Below, piece after piece: positions 52,576 to 60,764 of a stretch of 64,000 bases of DNA. The DNA comes from Candidatus Heimdallarchaeota archaeon (GTDB taxonomy: Archaea; Asgardarchaeota; Heimdallarchaeia; Heimdallarchaeales; Kariarchaeaceae): NCBI GenBank assembly GCA_026702845.1, contig JADCLS010000013.1, forward strand, positions 108,516 to 172,515. The letters are read 5' to 3'. The translations under genes were made by a program, and so were the position numbers. The notes below the pieces were generated by a model. It ran no database searches and was not told where the DNA came from. It saw only the letters and a program-made list of their open reading frames with translations. Position 1 is the first letter of the stretch, and every line of letters begins with the position of its first letter.

Positions 52576-53472
52576 ATGATACCTTCACATGATACCTTCA
52601 CAATCGCCTTGCATCAAGCTATAATAAGATTTAAACCAGAATTTCCCATTTGGCAATTGTATGGACAAACTGGTATAGGTGCACGAATCACCCTAGCAAT
52701 GAATGTTAGAACTGGAAAGGATGTGGGTCACCCAAATTCATCATACATCTGGGATATTATATCCACAGTCACTTCTACGTTTGAATTCCTGGATTATACA
52801 CTCCATATAGGACAAGGGTATATTGGGTCCAGAAATACTGCTGCACAGATGAAAAGAGAAATTCCAGAAAATGTGAGAATCTTTGAGGAGGAAGTTCTCT
52901 TATCAGAACCTCATATTATTGCCAGAGAGAATGGAGACTGGGAATTTGCTGAGCAATCTTTATTGCACGATTCAGATACTATGCCATTTGGCCCTGTTGC
53001 ACTGGTCATTCATGGAGTAATGCAAGAGGAGCTATATTTCCCAACTCAAATGTTTATATATCTTATCCATACTCTTGAACGAGGAGAAGAACCACTAGAA
53101 TTACCAGGTAGGGGAAATTACTCAGCCGTGTCAGGATGGAAGGCATATGCTCGATGGATGCAATCATTTTCCATCCCAATTCGTGGAATTCGACATGAAT
53201 ACCAGGAAACGTTACTACAGATATTGTTTGAACGCCGAACCATGTTTTGTGTCTATCTTGAGAATCTTGTTGAGATTCTGAATGAGCAAGAAAAGGAGCT
53301 AGTTGAGGAAATCATCAAACGATATAGAGCAGTACTACCTGCAATTATGAAAGTTATCAATACGGGATTATCATATAATGGTATCAAGGAAATATATTTT
53401 CTTGAACAGATGGCACTTCCAGGCAATAAGGAAATAAGAAATTACATAAAACGTAAAGCATCAGGCAGATGA
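52576..53472 (+). CDS. Protein of unknown function
   Basis: 298 residues, soluble and mostly alpha/beta with no membrane segment. Motif-like stretches include LYGQTGIGARITLAMNVRTGKDVGHPNSSY near the start and the helical end ELVEEIIKRYRAVLPAIMK. No family is recognised. It follows L37e by 26 bases on the same strand and may be co-transcribed. Its 3' end overlaps the convergent PrsW-like gene by 12 bases. Confidence 0.55.
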   Translation: MIPSHDTFTIALHQAIIRFKPEFPIWQLYGQTGIGARITLAMNVRTGKDVGHPNSSYIWDIISTVTSTFEFLDYTLHIGQGYIGSRNTAAQMKREIPENVRIFEEEVLLSEPHIIARENGDWEFAEQSLLHDSDTMPFGPVALVIHGVMQEELYFPTQMFIYLIHTLERGEEPLELPGRGNYSAVSGWKAYARWMQSFSIPIRGIRHEYQETLLQILFERRTMFCVYLENLVEILNEQEKELVEEIIKRYRAVLPAIMKVINTGLSYNGIKEIYFLEQMALPGNKEIRNYIKRKASGR

Positions 53473-54393
53473 GTCATCTGAGTCTTGCTCAAACTCAGCA
53501 TCTTTCTTGGGAGGGAATTCCTCACGAAACTGATCAGGTAAATCATCTATTTTAGTCTGCTGAAAAGGTTGTTGAGGTGGCCGAAATGGTTGCCGTTGTT
53601 GAATTACACCTTGCATAGGAGGCTGCATGGGTTGAAAAGGGGGTTGAACCATCATTTGGAATCGTAGTTGTTTCATTTCCTCCTTTCTTCTGTAATATCC
53701 TGATTCAAAAGCTTGTTTATCAAGCAGTATAGCCGTTTGCAGCTCATTTCTGAGAATAATAAGGCTGATTACTACCACAATTCCTATTCCTATATAGGTC
53801 CCAAAATCAGGAATTGAAGAAGATCCGTTCCACAGGGCATGGAGTAACATTGCTCGCCATAGCTGTTGGTATTGATTGTCAGTGATACCTACTTTAGCCT
53901 CGCCCACTCCTGCACCAGCCAGGCCAGTATATAGTGGATGTCCAATAATCTGGGTTAATGATCGAATGAAGGTGAGGATTATACCTGTACTGGCTCCAGA
54001 GTTTACGGTGAATGCAAGACCGTAAATAACATTTTCTCCGGCTGCGAAACCAGCACCGACCATGGCACCATAGATTAACCCATCAAGAGGTCCATCAAAA
54101 CTCTCATTTCTTGCTAGAATTAGCACAAAGGCAATTTTGCATATCTCCTCAACCACTGGTGCGATTAGGATTGCTGAAATAATAGGATTATCACCAACAA
54201 CTAGAATGACAAGGGCAGATAGAAGGAGTGCGGGAATAATTGAGAGCAATCCAAATAGAAATGCTATCCCAATACGAGATAATGGTTCTGGTTCATATTT
54301 ATCCTTCTTGTAATAGAATAAGATGGTAATGAAACTGAACACAATAATAATGGCAAATATCACGAGCCAAGAGTTACTTTCATCAATTGCCAT
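53461..54393 (-). CDS. PrsW-family intramembrane protease
   Basis: 310 residues. About eight membrane segments with the family's motifs: APVVEEICK (two Glu) near residue 85, AAGENVIYG (Glu-Asn) near 118, IGHPLYTGLAG (His) near 150 and LLHALWNGSS (His) near 185. These form the proposed metal or catalytic site. The C-terminal 80 residues are a Pro/Gln-rich, low-complexity cytoplasmic tail (QPPFQPMQPPMQG) ending in an acidic run. In bacteria PrsW cleaves anti-sigma factors; the archaeal target is unknown. Confidence 0.85.
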   Translation of the reverse strand: MAIDESNSWLVIFAIIIVFSFITILFYYKKDKYEPEPLSRIGIAFLFGLLSIIPALLLSALVILVVGDNPIISAILIAPVVEEICKIAFVLILARNESFDGPLDGLIYGAMVGAGFAAGENVIYGLAFTVNSGASTGIILTFIRSLTQIIGHPLYTGLAGAGVGEAKVGITDNQYQQLWRAMLLHALWNGSSSIPDFGTYIGIGIVVVISLIILRNELQTAILLDKQAFESGYYRRKEEMKQLRFQMMVQPPFQPMQPPMQGVIQQRQPFRPPQQPFQQTKIDDLPDQFREEFPPKKDAEFEQDSDDSSA

Positions 54394-54479
54394 CTAATAA
54401 CATAGTCATCTAGATATTATTTAGCTTTTGTAATTAGGAATGGTACAGAAGAATAATAGAACATAAATATATGCAAAGA

Positions 54480-55106
54480 CTAGTTCAACAATGATTTTAG
54501 TTGATTTTTGAATATTGTAGAACCTCCGTGAGAAGGATGACGTACATACGTTACTGAGTAGCCTAACTGAATGAGATACTTTTCTGCTACTCTACCAATA
54601 GCTAGAATTTGATCAAATTCTCCGGTATTGAGTAGATAGGTTATTGCTGTTTTTGATATCTCAAAGTCTCGTTTTATCGGAGTACGATTTGATAATTGTG
54701 ATTCTTTGCCAAAAGGATGCAAAGGAATAAGATTCCATACAAATGGGGGATACTCGAGGTTCTTCAGTTCTCGCCACATATATAATGCAGAATTCTCATT
54801 ATTCTTCCCTGATTTAGTTGCCTGCTTAAATTTGGGTAGTCCATATAATGAGCTAACAACATCAAGATGATGATTATCTGTGAATGGTAAACCGGTTCTA
54901 CGACAACCCAAGTAGCCTGGAGCTTCACCTACAAGGATGCTCCTTGTTGTTTGTATCGATTCAAGGTATATCCTTAAATTACTTTCTCTGATTTCAGAAG
55001 CGGACACAACATCATGATCGACACATGTATCTATGTAAGGATTGAACAATAATGGGCCCTCAAGAGATTTCAATAGATTCACAAAAAAATTGATGTCAAA
55101 TACCAT
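54480..55106 (-). CDS. Uracil-DNA glycosylase superfamily protein
   Basis: 208 residues. Motif 1 is LVGEAPGYLGCRRTGLPFTD (residues about 58-77) and motif 2 is RHPSHGGS near the C-terminus. IPLHPFG is an inner core element. Cysteines for a [4Fe-4S] cluster of family 4/5 enzymes are not arranged here, so it is a different subfamily. It removes uracil or a related damaged base from DNA. It starts 4 bases after the MFS gene in the same direction. Confidence 0.82.
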   Translation of the reverse strand: MVFDINFFVNLLKSLEGPLLFNPYIDTCVDHDVVSASEIRESNLRIYLESIQTTRSILVGEAPGYLGCRRTGLPFTDNHHLDVVSSLYGLPKFKQATKSGKNNENSALYMWRELKNLEYPPFVWNLIPLHPFGKESQLSNRTPIKRDFEISKTAITYLLNTGEFDQILAIGRVAEKYLIQLGYSVTYVRHPSHGGSTIFKNQLKSLLN

Positions 55107-55110
55107 TGCA

Positions 55111-56361
55111 TCACTTCATAATTTTCTCCAATTTAAGAATGGGGATTATACAAAGTAGGAAAAAGAAAGCCTCAATGATAAATACAAGCTCAAAGCTATC
55201 ACCACTCAGCTCAAGGATAATTGCAGCTAGTGTAGCAGCTAATGATCTTGAGAAAGTGGATACTACACCAAAAAAGGAAATAAGTAATGCCAGATTACGT
55301 TTGTGCAATGCAGCCACATCAAGCATATAAGTGACCCCAATCACTGCAAAAAGGCCAGAACCCATGCCGAAAAACACCACACCCAAGAAAAGAATGGAAG
55401 TATTTAGGATATAACCAGCATACGCTATTAGAATCAACCCAATTGATCCAGTTACTTGTCCTAAGAGTAGAACAGATAGCTTATTCCTTTTCTTGGCAAC
55501 TAAATTTCCAATTGGTGCGAATATAAGGGTAAGGCTTGCCCATATTGAAACCAATCTTCCTATCTCAGTTTCCTGAAATCCTAATCTGATGATGGCATAG
55601 GGCTCTAGAATCTGATCCTGCATGAATAATCCTAGGGGGTAAAGAAAGATGAAAAGAAACATGAGTAGAGAATGATTCGAGGATATATCTTCCTTTAGGT
55701 GCTCAAAATTAAATTCAGAACTTGTATCGATAATTCTAGCATCATCATTGATAGAAAGCAAACTTATCATACCTGTAATCAAGAATAATACAAGAATCAT
55801 GATTGTGAAGGAGGTAAAGAAATCCTCAATAATGAAAAATTCATTTTCGGATCCTCTTGTAACAAAAATACGCGATCCAAGGATTCCACCGACAGCAAAT
55901 CCAGTTAGTCTACTTACTTGTATAGCTGTAGCAACATTTGATCGTTCATTATCACTTGCGATAGCTGTCATATGACTATCAATTAGTGTTGACATAATAG
56001 CAGAGCCAATATAAAACAAAATCATTGGGAGAATCATGAGAAGATTATTAGCTGGATCAAGGAATAATGGGATCAATGTAATTCCGAAACTAGCCAGGAT
56101 AAATCCCAATATATAGTAAGGTCTAGTTTTATTATTCTGATCGCTTAACCTTGCAAAAACAAAACGAATTAGCTCAAAAATTGCAGTAGATCCAATAATC
56201 AATGAAATAAATGATGGAGTCCACCCTCGAAATGTTAATTCTGCATTAAGAAAACTGGAAAAAGCGATGATGGTGACACCTATTCCTATTTTTGCCAAAC
56301 TAACTGGGACGAACTGCATGGTTGATCTTGTTTGCTGGTTGGATTGAGCTACTACCTGCAT
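55111..56361 (-). CDS. PucC/BCD-like MFS transporter
   Basis: 416 residues, about 12 membrane helices. Two segments resemble the PucC/BCD (bacteriochlorophyll-delivery-like) branch: the opening RGWTPSFISLIIGSTAIFELIRFVFARLSD and FMQDQILEPYAIIRLGFQETEIGRL after helix 6. PucC relatives occur in phototrophs but also in non-phototrophs with unknown cargo. In this archaeon a lipophilic or tetrapyrrole-like substrate is only a guess. It forms a two-gene unit with the glycosylase. Confidence 0.72.
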   Translation of the reverse strand: MQVVAQSNQQTRSTMQFVPVSLAKIGIGVTIIAFSSFLNAELTFRGWTPSFISLIIGSTAIFELIRFVFARLSDQNNKTRPYYILGFILASFGITLIPLFLDPANNLLMILPMILFYIGSAIMSTLIDSHMTAIASDNERSNVATAIQVSRLTGFAVGGILGSRIFVTRGSENEFFIIEDFFTSFTIMILVLFLITGMISLLSINDDARIIDTSSEFNFEHLKEDISSNHSLLMFLFIFLYPLGLFMQDQILEPYAIIRLGFQETEIGRLVSIWASLTLIFAPIGNLVAKKRNKLSVLLLGQVTGSIGLILIAYAGYILNTSILFLGVVFFGMGSGLFAVIGVTYMLDVAALHKRNLALLISFFGVVSTFSRSLAATLAAIILELSGDSFELVFIIEAFFFLLCIIPILKLEKIMK

Positions 56362-56418
56362 TATTTAGTAATTATTCTAGGTAGTTATTATAGTAATTAT
56401 CGGAACACATTCTCAGAA

Positions 56419-57051
56419 TTATTTTTCAAATTTATCAGTCAATAATTTACGCAAGGTTTTGATCTCAATAAGAATAGCTGAAAAAATATCATCTGGTGTA
56501 TCCAAATCATGAGAGGTTGCTGGAGATCCCTTGACCTTCCGTACTCTGTTGATGATTTCTCTCTGAATTTCCTCAAGCAATGATGAAGGAACTCCATCTA
56601 ACCTTTCCTCAGGTCCTGACTTATTTGCAGAGTAACCAGCAGTCTGGATTTCTATGCTTCCAATACCATATACTCTATCATAAGGACCCCTTCTGATATC
56701 AATATTAGTGATCGTTCTGAAGGGAACAATTTTTCTAGATTTGGTTATGATTCCTCGATTCACATGGATCTCATCCTGCAAAATCTCGAATTCAATGGAT
56801 AAATAATAGTACTTCAATAGCCAGATGATTAGAAATAGTATTGGTAGAATTACTATACCGAACCATTTACCAACGGCCAATGGAATCCTTGGAAAATGCT
56901 CCTGTTCATCTATTAATACCACAAAAGTAGTGAAACCTACTGGGATTAACCAGGCAAAGAGTGCAATTGTCACTGCCCAAGCTCTATATTTAGATAGTAG
57001 AGTGGGGATTGGTTTGAAATGATTGAGATTTAATTCGCTCATATTTGTCAC
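56419..57051 (-). CDS. Membrane protein with bacterial PH domain (bPH2/YdbS-like)
   Basis: 210 residues. Two membrane helices (about 28-48 and 67-87), then a bPH2 domain (about 90-170) with EIHVNRGIITKSRKIVPFRTITNIDIRRGPYDRVYGIGSIEIQTAG as its core (key residues R-T-I-T-N and G-P-Y-D-R). The C-terminal 40 residues are helical and charged. The domain matches that of the next gene upstream (57142-57996), so they are paralogous. Likely a membrane scaffold or lipid-interface protein of unknown role. Confidence 0.8.
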   Translation of the reverse strand: MTNMSELNLNHFKPIPTLLSKYRAWAVTIALFAWLIPVGFTTFVVLIDEQEHFPRIPLAVGKWFGIVILPILFLIIWLLKYYYLSIEFEILQDEIHVNRGIITKSRKIVPFRTITNIDIRRGPYDRVYGIGSIEIQTAGYSANKSGPEERLDGVPSSLLEEIQREIINRVRKVKGSPATSHDLDTPDDIFSAILIEIKTLRKLLTDKFEK

Positions 57052-57141
57052 CTAATAATCTAATATCATGAGTATTATTTAATAGTATTTGGCAAAAAAT
57101 TTTGTCAACTATCAAATTATGCTTGACAAAAATCTTTGTCA

Positions 57142-57996
57142 TCAAGATTCTCGATTCTCCTTAGATGTTGATATCACTTGGTTCAATGATTGTAATTCTT
57201 GCAGAATTGGTACTACATTATTCTCAGGAACGCTTACATTAGCCATGAAATCAGGAGGATTGAGTAATCGCATACGCTCAAGAATTGTTTCCTTTATCTC
57301 TAACCCATTTGCCATGCCAACCAGCCTCTCCTCAGGTCCATGTGCAGTTTTTCCTGCTGTACTGATCTCAACTGTTTGCATATTGAATAATCTGTCGAAC
57401 GGCCCCTGTTTCACCTCCACGTTGGTGATTGTTCGATATGGAACTATTTTTGTTGTATGAGTGATCACTCCCTTGAATACCTCAACTTCTGTATCTGTGA
57501 TGTTATACGTAATTTGATTGCAATACATAGAGATAAACCATAATACTAGCATCTCTGTTCCTAAGAAGATCCATCCTAAGATCCCGAATTTTATTCTGCC
57601 TACAATTAGATATGATAGAACGAGATGAACAATTGCTACGATAGTATAGATGATTAGTGATTGTAGCTGATAATTAGTGCGTAAACTGCTCATAGGAGTT
57701 AATTTCTCAATTACCACTGATGGTCTGTCTGTTTCCATGGCTTCTCCCTCATCTATCAAATGATGTAACCAATTTAGAATATTTTTACCTTTTATAGAGA
57801 GAAGATAGCCTTCATTCTTCTTTTCTAGAATATCTCCGAGGATTTTAAGATGATAGTTTAATTTTCCAGTAGATTCTTCTGTTAGATGTAACAACCTCGA
57901 ATACTCCACAGGAGAGATATTCTGATTGAGTACATCCAAAATTTGTCTTCTGATAGGATGCTGTACAGCCTTTAGAATGGCCGAGACAGTTGGCAT
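57142..57996 (-). CDS. Winged-helix protein fused to two membrane helices and a bPH2 domain
   Basis: 284 residues. Residues 1-75 are an ArsR-type winged helix (HPIRRQILDVLNQ, GKLNYHLKILGDILEK, wing EGYLLSIKGK). Two membrane helices at about 112-131 and 136-157 follow, then a bPH2 domain at about 160-245 (EVEVFKGVITHTTKIVPYRTITNVEVKQGPFDRLFNMQTVEIS). The C-terminus is helical. A DNA-binding head on a membrane PH domain suggests a membrane-tethered transcription factor that reads membrane state. It is upstream of the paralogous bPH2 gene on the same strand, with 90 bases between. Confidence 0.82.
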   Translation of the reverse strand: MPTVSAILKAVQHPIRRQILDVLNQNISPVEYSRLLHLTEESTGKLNYHLKILGDILEKKNEGYLLSIKGKNILNWLHHLIDEGEAMETDRPSVVIEKLTPMSSLRTNYQLQSLIIYTIVAIVHLVLSYLIVGRIKFGILGWIFLGTEMLVLWFISMYCNQITYNITDTEVEVFKGVITHTTKIVPYRTITNVEVKQGPFDRLFNMQTVEISTAGKTAHGPEERLVGMANGLEIKETILERMRLLNPPDFMANVSVPENNVVPILQELQSLNQVISTSKENRES

Positions 57997-58060
57997 AGAT
58001 TGAATACATTGGAATTAAATAATCAAATTTCCTACGATATATATGATTTTTAGATGGAGA

Positions 58061-58423
58061 TCACATAAAATCTTCCCAGTTATTCATTATCTCTTCCTTA
58101 GTTTTCACTGATACCTCTGGATCTTTCAACATCGCCCGTAATGATGCTCGATTAATAACCCCATACATAGATTGTTGTAGTTCTTCATTCCAAGAGAGAG
58201 TATGATCAATGACATCAAATAACCTAGCAAAGATTTTTTTCTGCTCTTCTATCACCTCCTCTGTTGAGGCAAGACGAATATATTCCCCAAGTACATCCTC
58301 AATGGCATTTTCAATCTCTAAAGTATTTAATTCATTTCGAATTACCTCCAAGCTTTCAATTTTCTGCTCTAATGAGTGTTTAGATGTTAAGATCTCGTCA
58401 ATATCCATACTATTAATGGACAA
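58061..58423 (-). CDS. Small acidic helical protein, unknown
   Basis: 120 residues, acidic, all-helical prediction with coiled-coil character in residues 10-75 (KHSLEQKIESLEVIRNELNTLEIE). No cysteines or membrane segments. It lies just upstream of the winged-helix/bPH2 gene and downstream of another small gene on the same strand. No family is recognised. Confidence 0.55.
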   Translation of the reverse strand: MSINSMDIDEILTSKHSLEQKIESLEVIRNELNTLEIENAIEDVLGEYIRLASTEEVIEEQKKIFARLFDVIDHTLSWNEELQQSMYGVINRASLRAMLKDPEVSVKTKEEIMNNWEDFM

Positions 58424-58454
58424 TTAAAGTATTTTATTTGATCTGATTAAGCAT

Positions 58455-58463
58455 AAAAAAAAA
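58455..58463 (-). terminator. Oligo-T tract (minus strand) after the small gene
   Basis: Nine consecutive T on the minus strand, 11 bases after the stop of the 66-residue gene. Oligo-T tracts terminate archaeal RNA polymerase. Confidence 0.4.
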
Positions 58464-58473
58464 CTACCATAAA

Positions 58474-58674
58474 TCAAAGTAATCTAATAATTTTATCAAA
58501 CTCTGGTCGTTCAAATGCTCGTATATTATTCTCGATATACCTCAACACTGAAGATGTGTATTGGGATGTTGAATTTACTTTCCTGTACAGATTCTTTAGG
58601 AGAGAGTATTTTTTGGATTCTGTCCAGTAAGGATTAGTTGTTATCATTACAACCATTTTCTCAATATCAAGCAC
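58474..58674 (-). CDS. Small hypothetical protein
   Basis: 66 residues, basic, helical, with no recognised motif. Its start may also be the internal ATG at residue 7 or 10. It is followed by an oligo-T tract, which supports it being transcribed. Downstream of glycerate kinase on the same strand. Confidence 0.45.
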   Translation of the reverse strand: MLDIEKMVVMITTNPYWTESKKYSLLKNLYRKVNSTSQYTSSVLRYIENNIRAFERPEFDKIIRLL

Positions 58675-58777
58675 TTAGATAATTAGTAATTCATCATATA
58701 AAAGTGCATATTCTAGTAAAGGATCATTTATTAAAAATATATGTAAAAAATTATGATTTGTTCAAAAGTGTTAAATT

Positions 58778-59941
58778 TCATTTTTGGGTACGAATTATCA
58801 TATATATATCAAGAAGATTGATATTTTCATACTCAAGTTCTATTCCTAATCCATTAGATGAGAGAAAAGATCCAGTATCACCTGATACTAATGCATCACC
58901 TAAATTTTCAGTAGATATTCCTGGCTCAATATAATATATAGAATGTGGAGACGACCCATCTTTACCATCAGTTGCAATACCAAGGATTGTGGCTTTAGTA
59001 ATTGGAATCATAGAACAAAGGAGATGGGAGAGTCGTCCACCTTTTCCTGTGAAACCAAGAGTCGTAATTGTTGGTTCTCCTGAGAAAATCATAATATCTT
59101 CTGAATATCTCTCAAGATATTGTGCTATTTCATTCTTGCAGGATTCGATATTCCCCATTAAAGAAGAATTCACAATTCTTGTAGTAGTATCTTCTATCTC
59201 CAGAATTTCAGTCAACCGAGTTAGTAAATCATGTCTAGTTCCGATAATCTTAATTCCAAGATTATTTTCTTCTTTGGAAAGTATTGCCACAGGTTCAATT
59301 TTATGTTTAGCCAGAAGATCAAGTACTCCAGGATATGATTCAATTCCAGGAACAGAAGGACCTGATCCAATCACTCGTGGATCATCACTTATCACATCGG
59401 ACACTACCCAAGAGTATATTTTCCCATAATGCAACAAATTGCCTCCCTTAACTCCATCTATTCTTGATCGTAGATAATTCAGTGCTTCTATGGGAAAGCC
59501 AGAATCCATTGCATCTTTTATTACTGCATTATAATTATTCAACGGAATCAAAGGAAGAGCAAAACTTGCAGAAGTACCACCAGTTACCAACACATGAATA
59601 ATTCCCTTAAATTGTTCGAGTATACCAAGCACATGTTTAGTGACTTCAATTGTGGTTTCAGTAACATACGGATGAGTGGATTCAAAAAGAGTAATCTGAT
59701 TGTTCGGTGATTGGGCTAGAGAATAACCAGATGGTTGTACTGCAATAATCTTCTCAAATTCAATATTATTCGAAATGAAGGCATGAGCAAACAATTCAGC
59801 ATTTTTGCCTAGACATAAGAGCAACCTTGGTTCACTAGATGTGAAGCAAGATTCATTAACGATCTTACTTATACAACCCATGGCAAATCCATCTATGCTC
59901 TGCTTAAATGCTTCAAGAATACTCAAAACCAAATCATCCAT
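58778..59941 (-). CDS. gck: Glycerate 2-kinase (MOFRL type)
   Basis: 387 residues. The N-terminal DUF4147 domain contains LCLGKNAELFAHAF, ESTHPYVTETT, HVLVTGGTSASFALP and DVISDDPRVIGSGPSVPG. The C-terminal MOFRL domain contains IFSGEPTITTLG, GIATDGKDGSSPHSIYYI and SGDTGSFLSSNGLGIE. It phosphorylates D-glycerate to 2-phosphoglycerate, feeding lower glycolysis. It fits with branched Entner-Doudoroff or serine-related metabolism in archaea. Other MOFRL hydroxypyruvate-related enzymes would look alike. Confidence 0.92.
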   Translation of the reverse strand: MDDLVLSILEAFKQSIDGFAMGCISKIVNESCFTSSEPRLLLCLGKNAELFAHAFISNNIEFEKIIAVQPSGYSLAQSPNNQITLFESTHPYVTETTIEVTKHVLGILEQFKGIIHVLVTGGTSASFALPLIPLNNYNAVIKDAMDSGFPIEALNYLRSRIDGVKGGNLLHYGKIYSWVVSDVISDDPRVIGSGPSVPGIESYPGVLDLLAKHKIEPVAILSKEENNLGIKIIGTRHDLLTRLTEILEIEDTTTRIVNSSLMGNIESCKNEIAQYLERYSEDIMIFSGEPTITTLGFTGKGGRLSHLLCSMIPITKATILGIATDGKDGSSPHSIYYIEPGISTENLGDALVSGDTGSFLSSNGLGIELEYENINLLDIYMIIRTQK

Positions 59942-60078
59942 AGATCATTTACCAATTTATTCTTGAAGAGTATTTTCTGTTTACCTAAGGATAATTACAC
60001 CTAACTTGATGCAAATCAACATTTATTCACAGAAATTGAAGAATGATTAATAGGTGTATGAAGAATTCGACATTAATG

Positions 60079-60762
60079 GCATACTGTAATAATTGTGGAA
60101 CAGAACACCAAAATGATGAAAAATTCTGCCGTGATTGTGGAGAACCCATACAGCTACAATCCCAAGAACAGCAGATTAGCCAGCCAACTCAGCAATCGAT
60201 GCAACAAAATTATCAACAACCTGTGATGAATGATCACTATCAACCACAGATGATGCAGGAAAATTATTTTAGACCGACTGAATATCAAGTTGAACAAAAA
60301 TTGCTAAGTGTCAAACAGACCTATAAAATAAAGGATGTTAATGGGATAGATTTTATGGTTGCCAAAAGGAGTTTGACTTCATGGGTTAGGCCAAAATTCA
60401 CTATCGAGAATGTATTGGGAGAGCAAATTGGTTTTATTCAGAGTAATTTCTGGAGAACTGAATGGGTGATCTATGATAATCAGAGTAATGTACACGGAAC
60501 AGTCATTTTCCCATTTATCATGTGGTTCACCAAAAGTTTTGTTGTAGAGACTCCTATCGGGTTGTTTAGATCAGGAGAATCTGTATTTTCCAAACGTTTT
60601 GATTGCTATGCTCCAGATGGACGTTTATCATTTGTAGTAGATAAGAAGTTGATCAGCCTCAGAGATAAATTCAAGATCCAATCAAATGATCAACTGGGTC
60701 CATTTGTTACTTGTCTAGCTGCAGTAGTAATTGATCAAAAGTTTCATCAGAAAAATAATTAA
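60079..60762 (+). CDS. Zinc ribbon fused to LURP-one/Tubby-C-like domain
   Basis: 227 residues from ATG 60079, giving the usual MAYCNNCGTEH opening; in-frame ATGs at 60043 and 60058 exist but the TATA-like ATTTATTC at 60021 favours a later start. Zinc ribbon CNNCG/CRDCG (4-25), a Gln-rich low-complexity linker (30-80), then a beta-barrel domain of the LURP-one/scramblase-like type: YKIKDVNGIDFMVAKR, FTIENVLGEQIGFIQSNFWRTEWVIYD. A role in membrane association is plausible but unproven. It is convergent with the toroid gene. Confidence 0.68.
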   Translation, partial: AYCNNCGTEHQNDEKFCRDCGEPIQLQSQEQQISQPTQQSMQQNYQQPVMNDHYQPQMMQENYFRPTEYQVEQKLLSVKQTYKIKDVNGIDFMVAKRSLTSWVRPKFTIENVLGEQIGFIQSNFWRTEWVIYDNQSNVHGTVIFPFIMWFTKSFVVETPIGLFRSGESVFSKRFDCYAPDGRLSFVVDKKLISLRDKFKIQSNDQLGPFVTCLAAVVIDQKFHQKNN

Positions 60763-60764
60763 TT

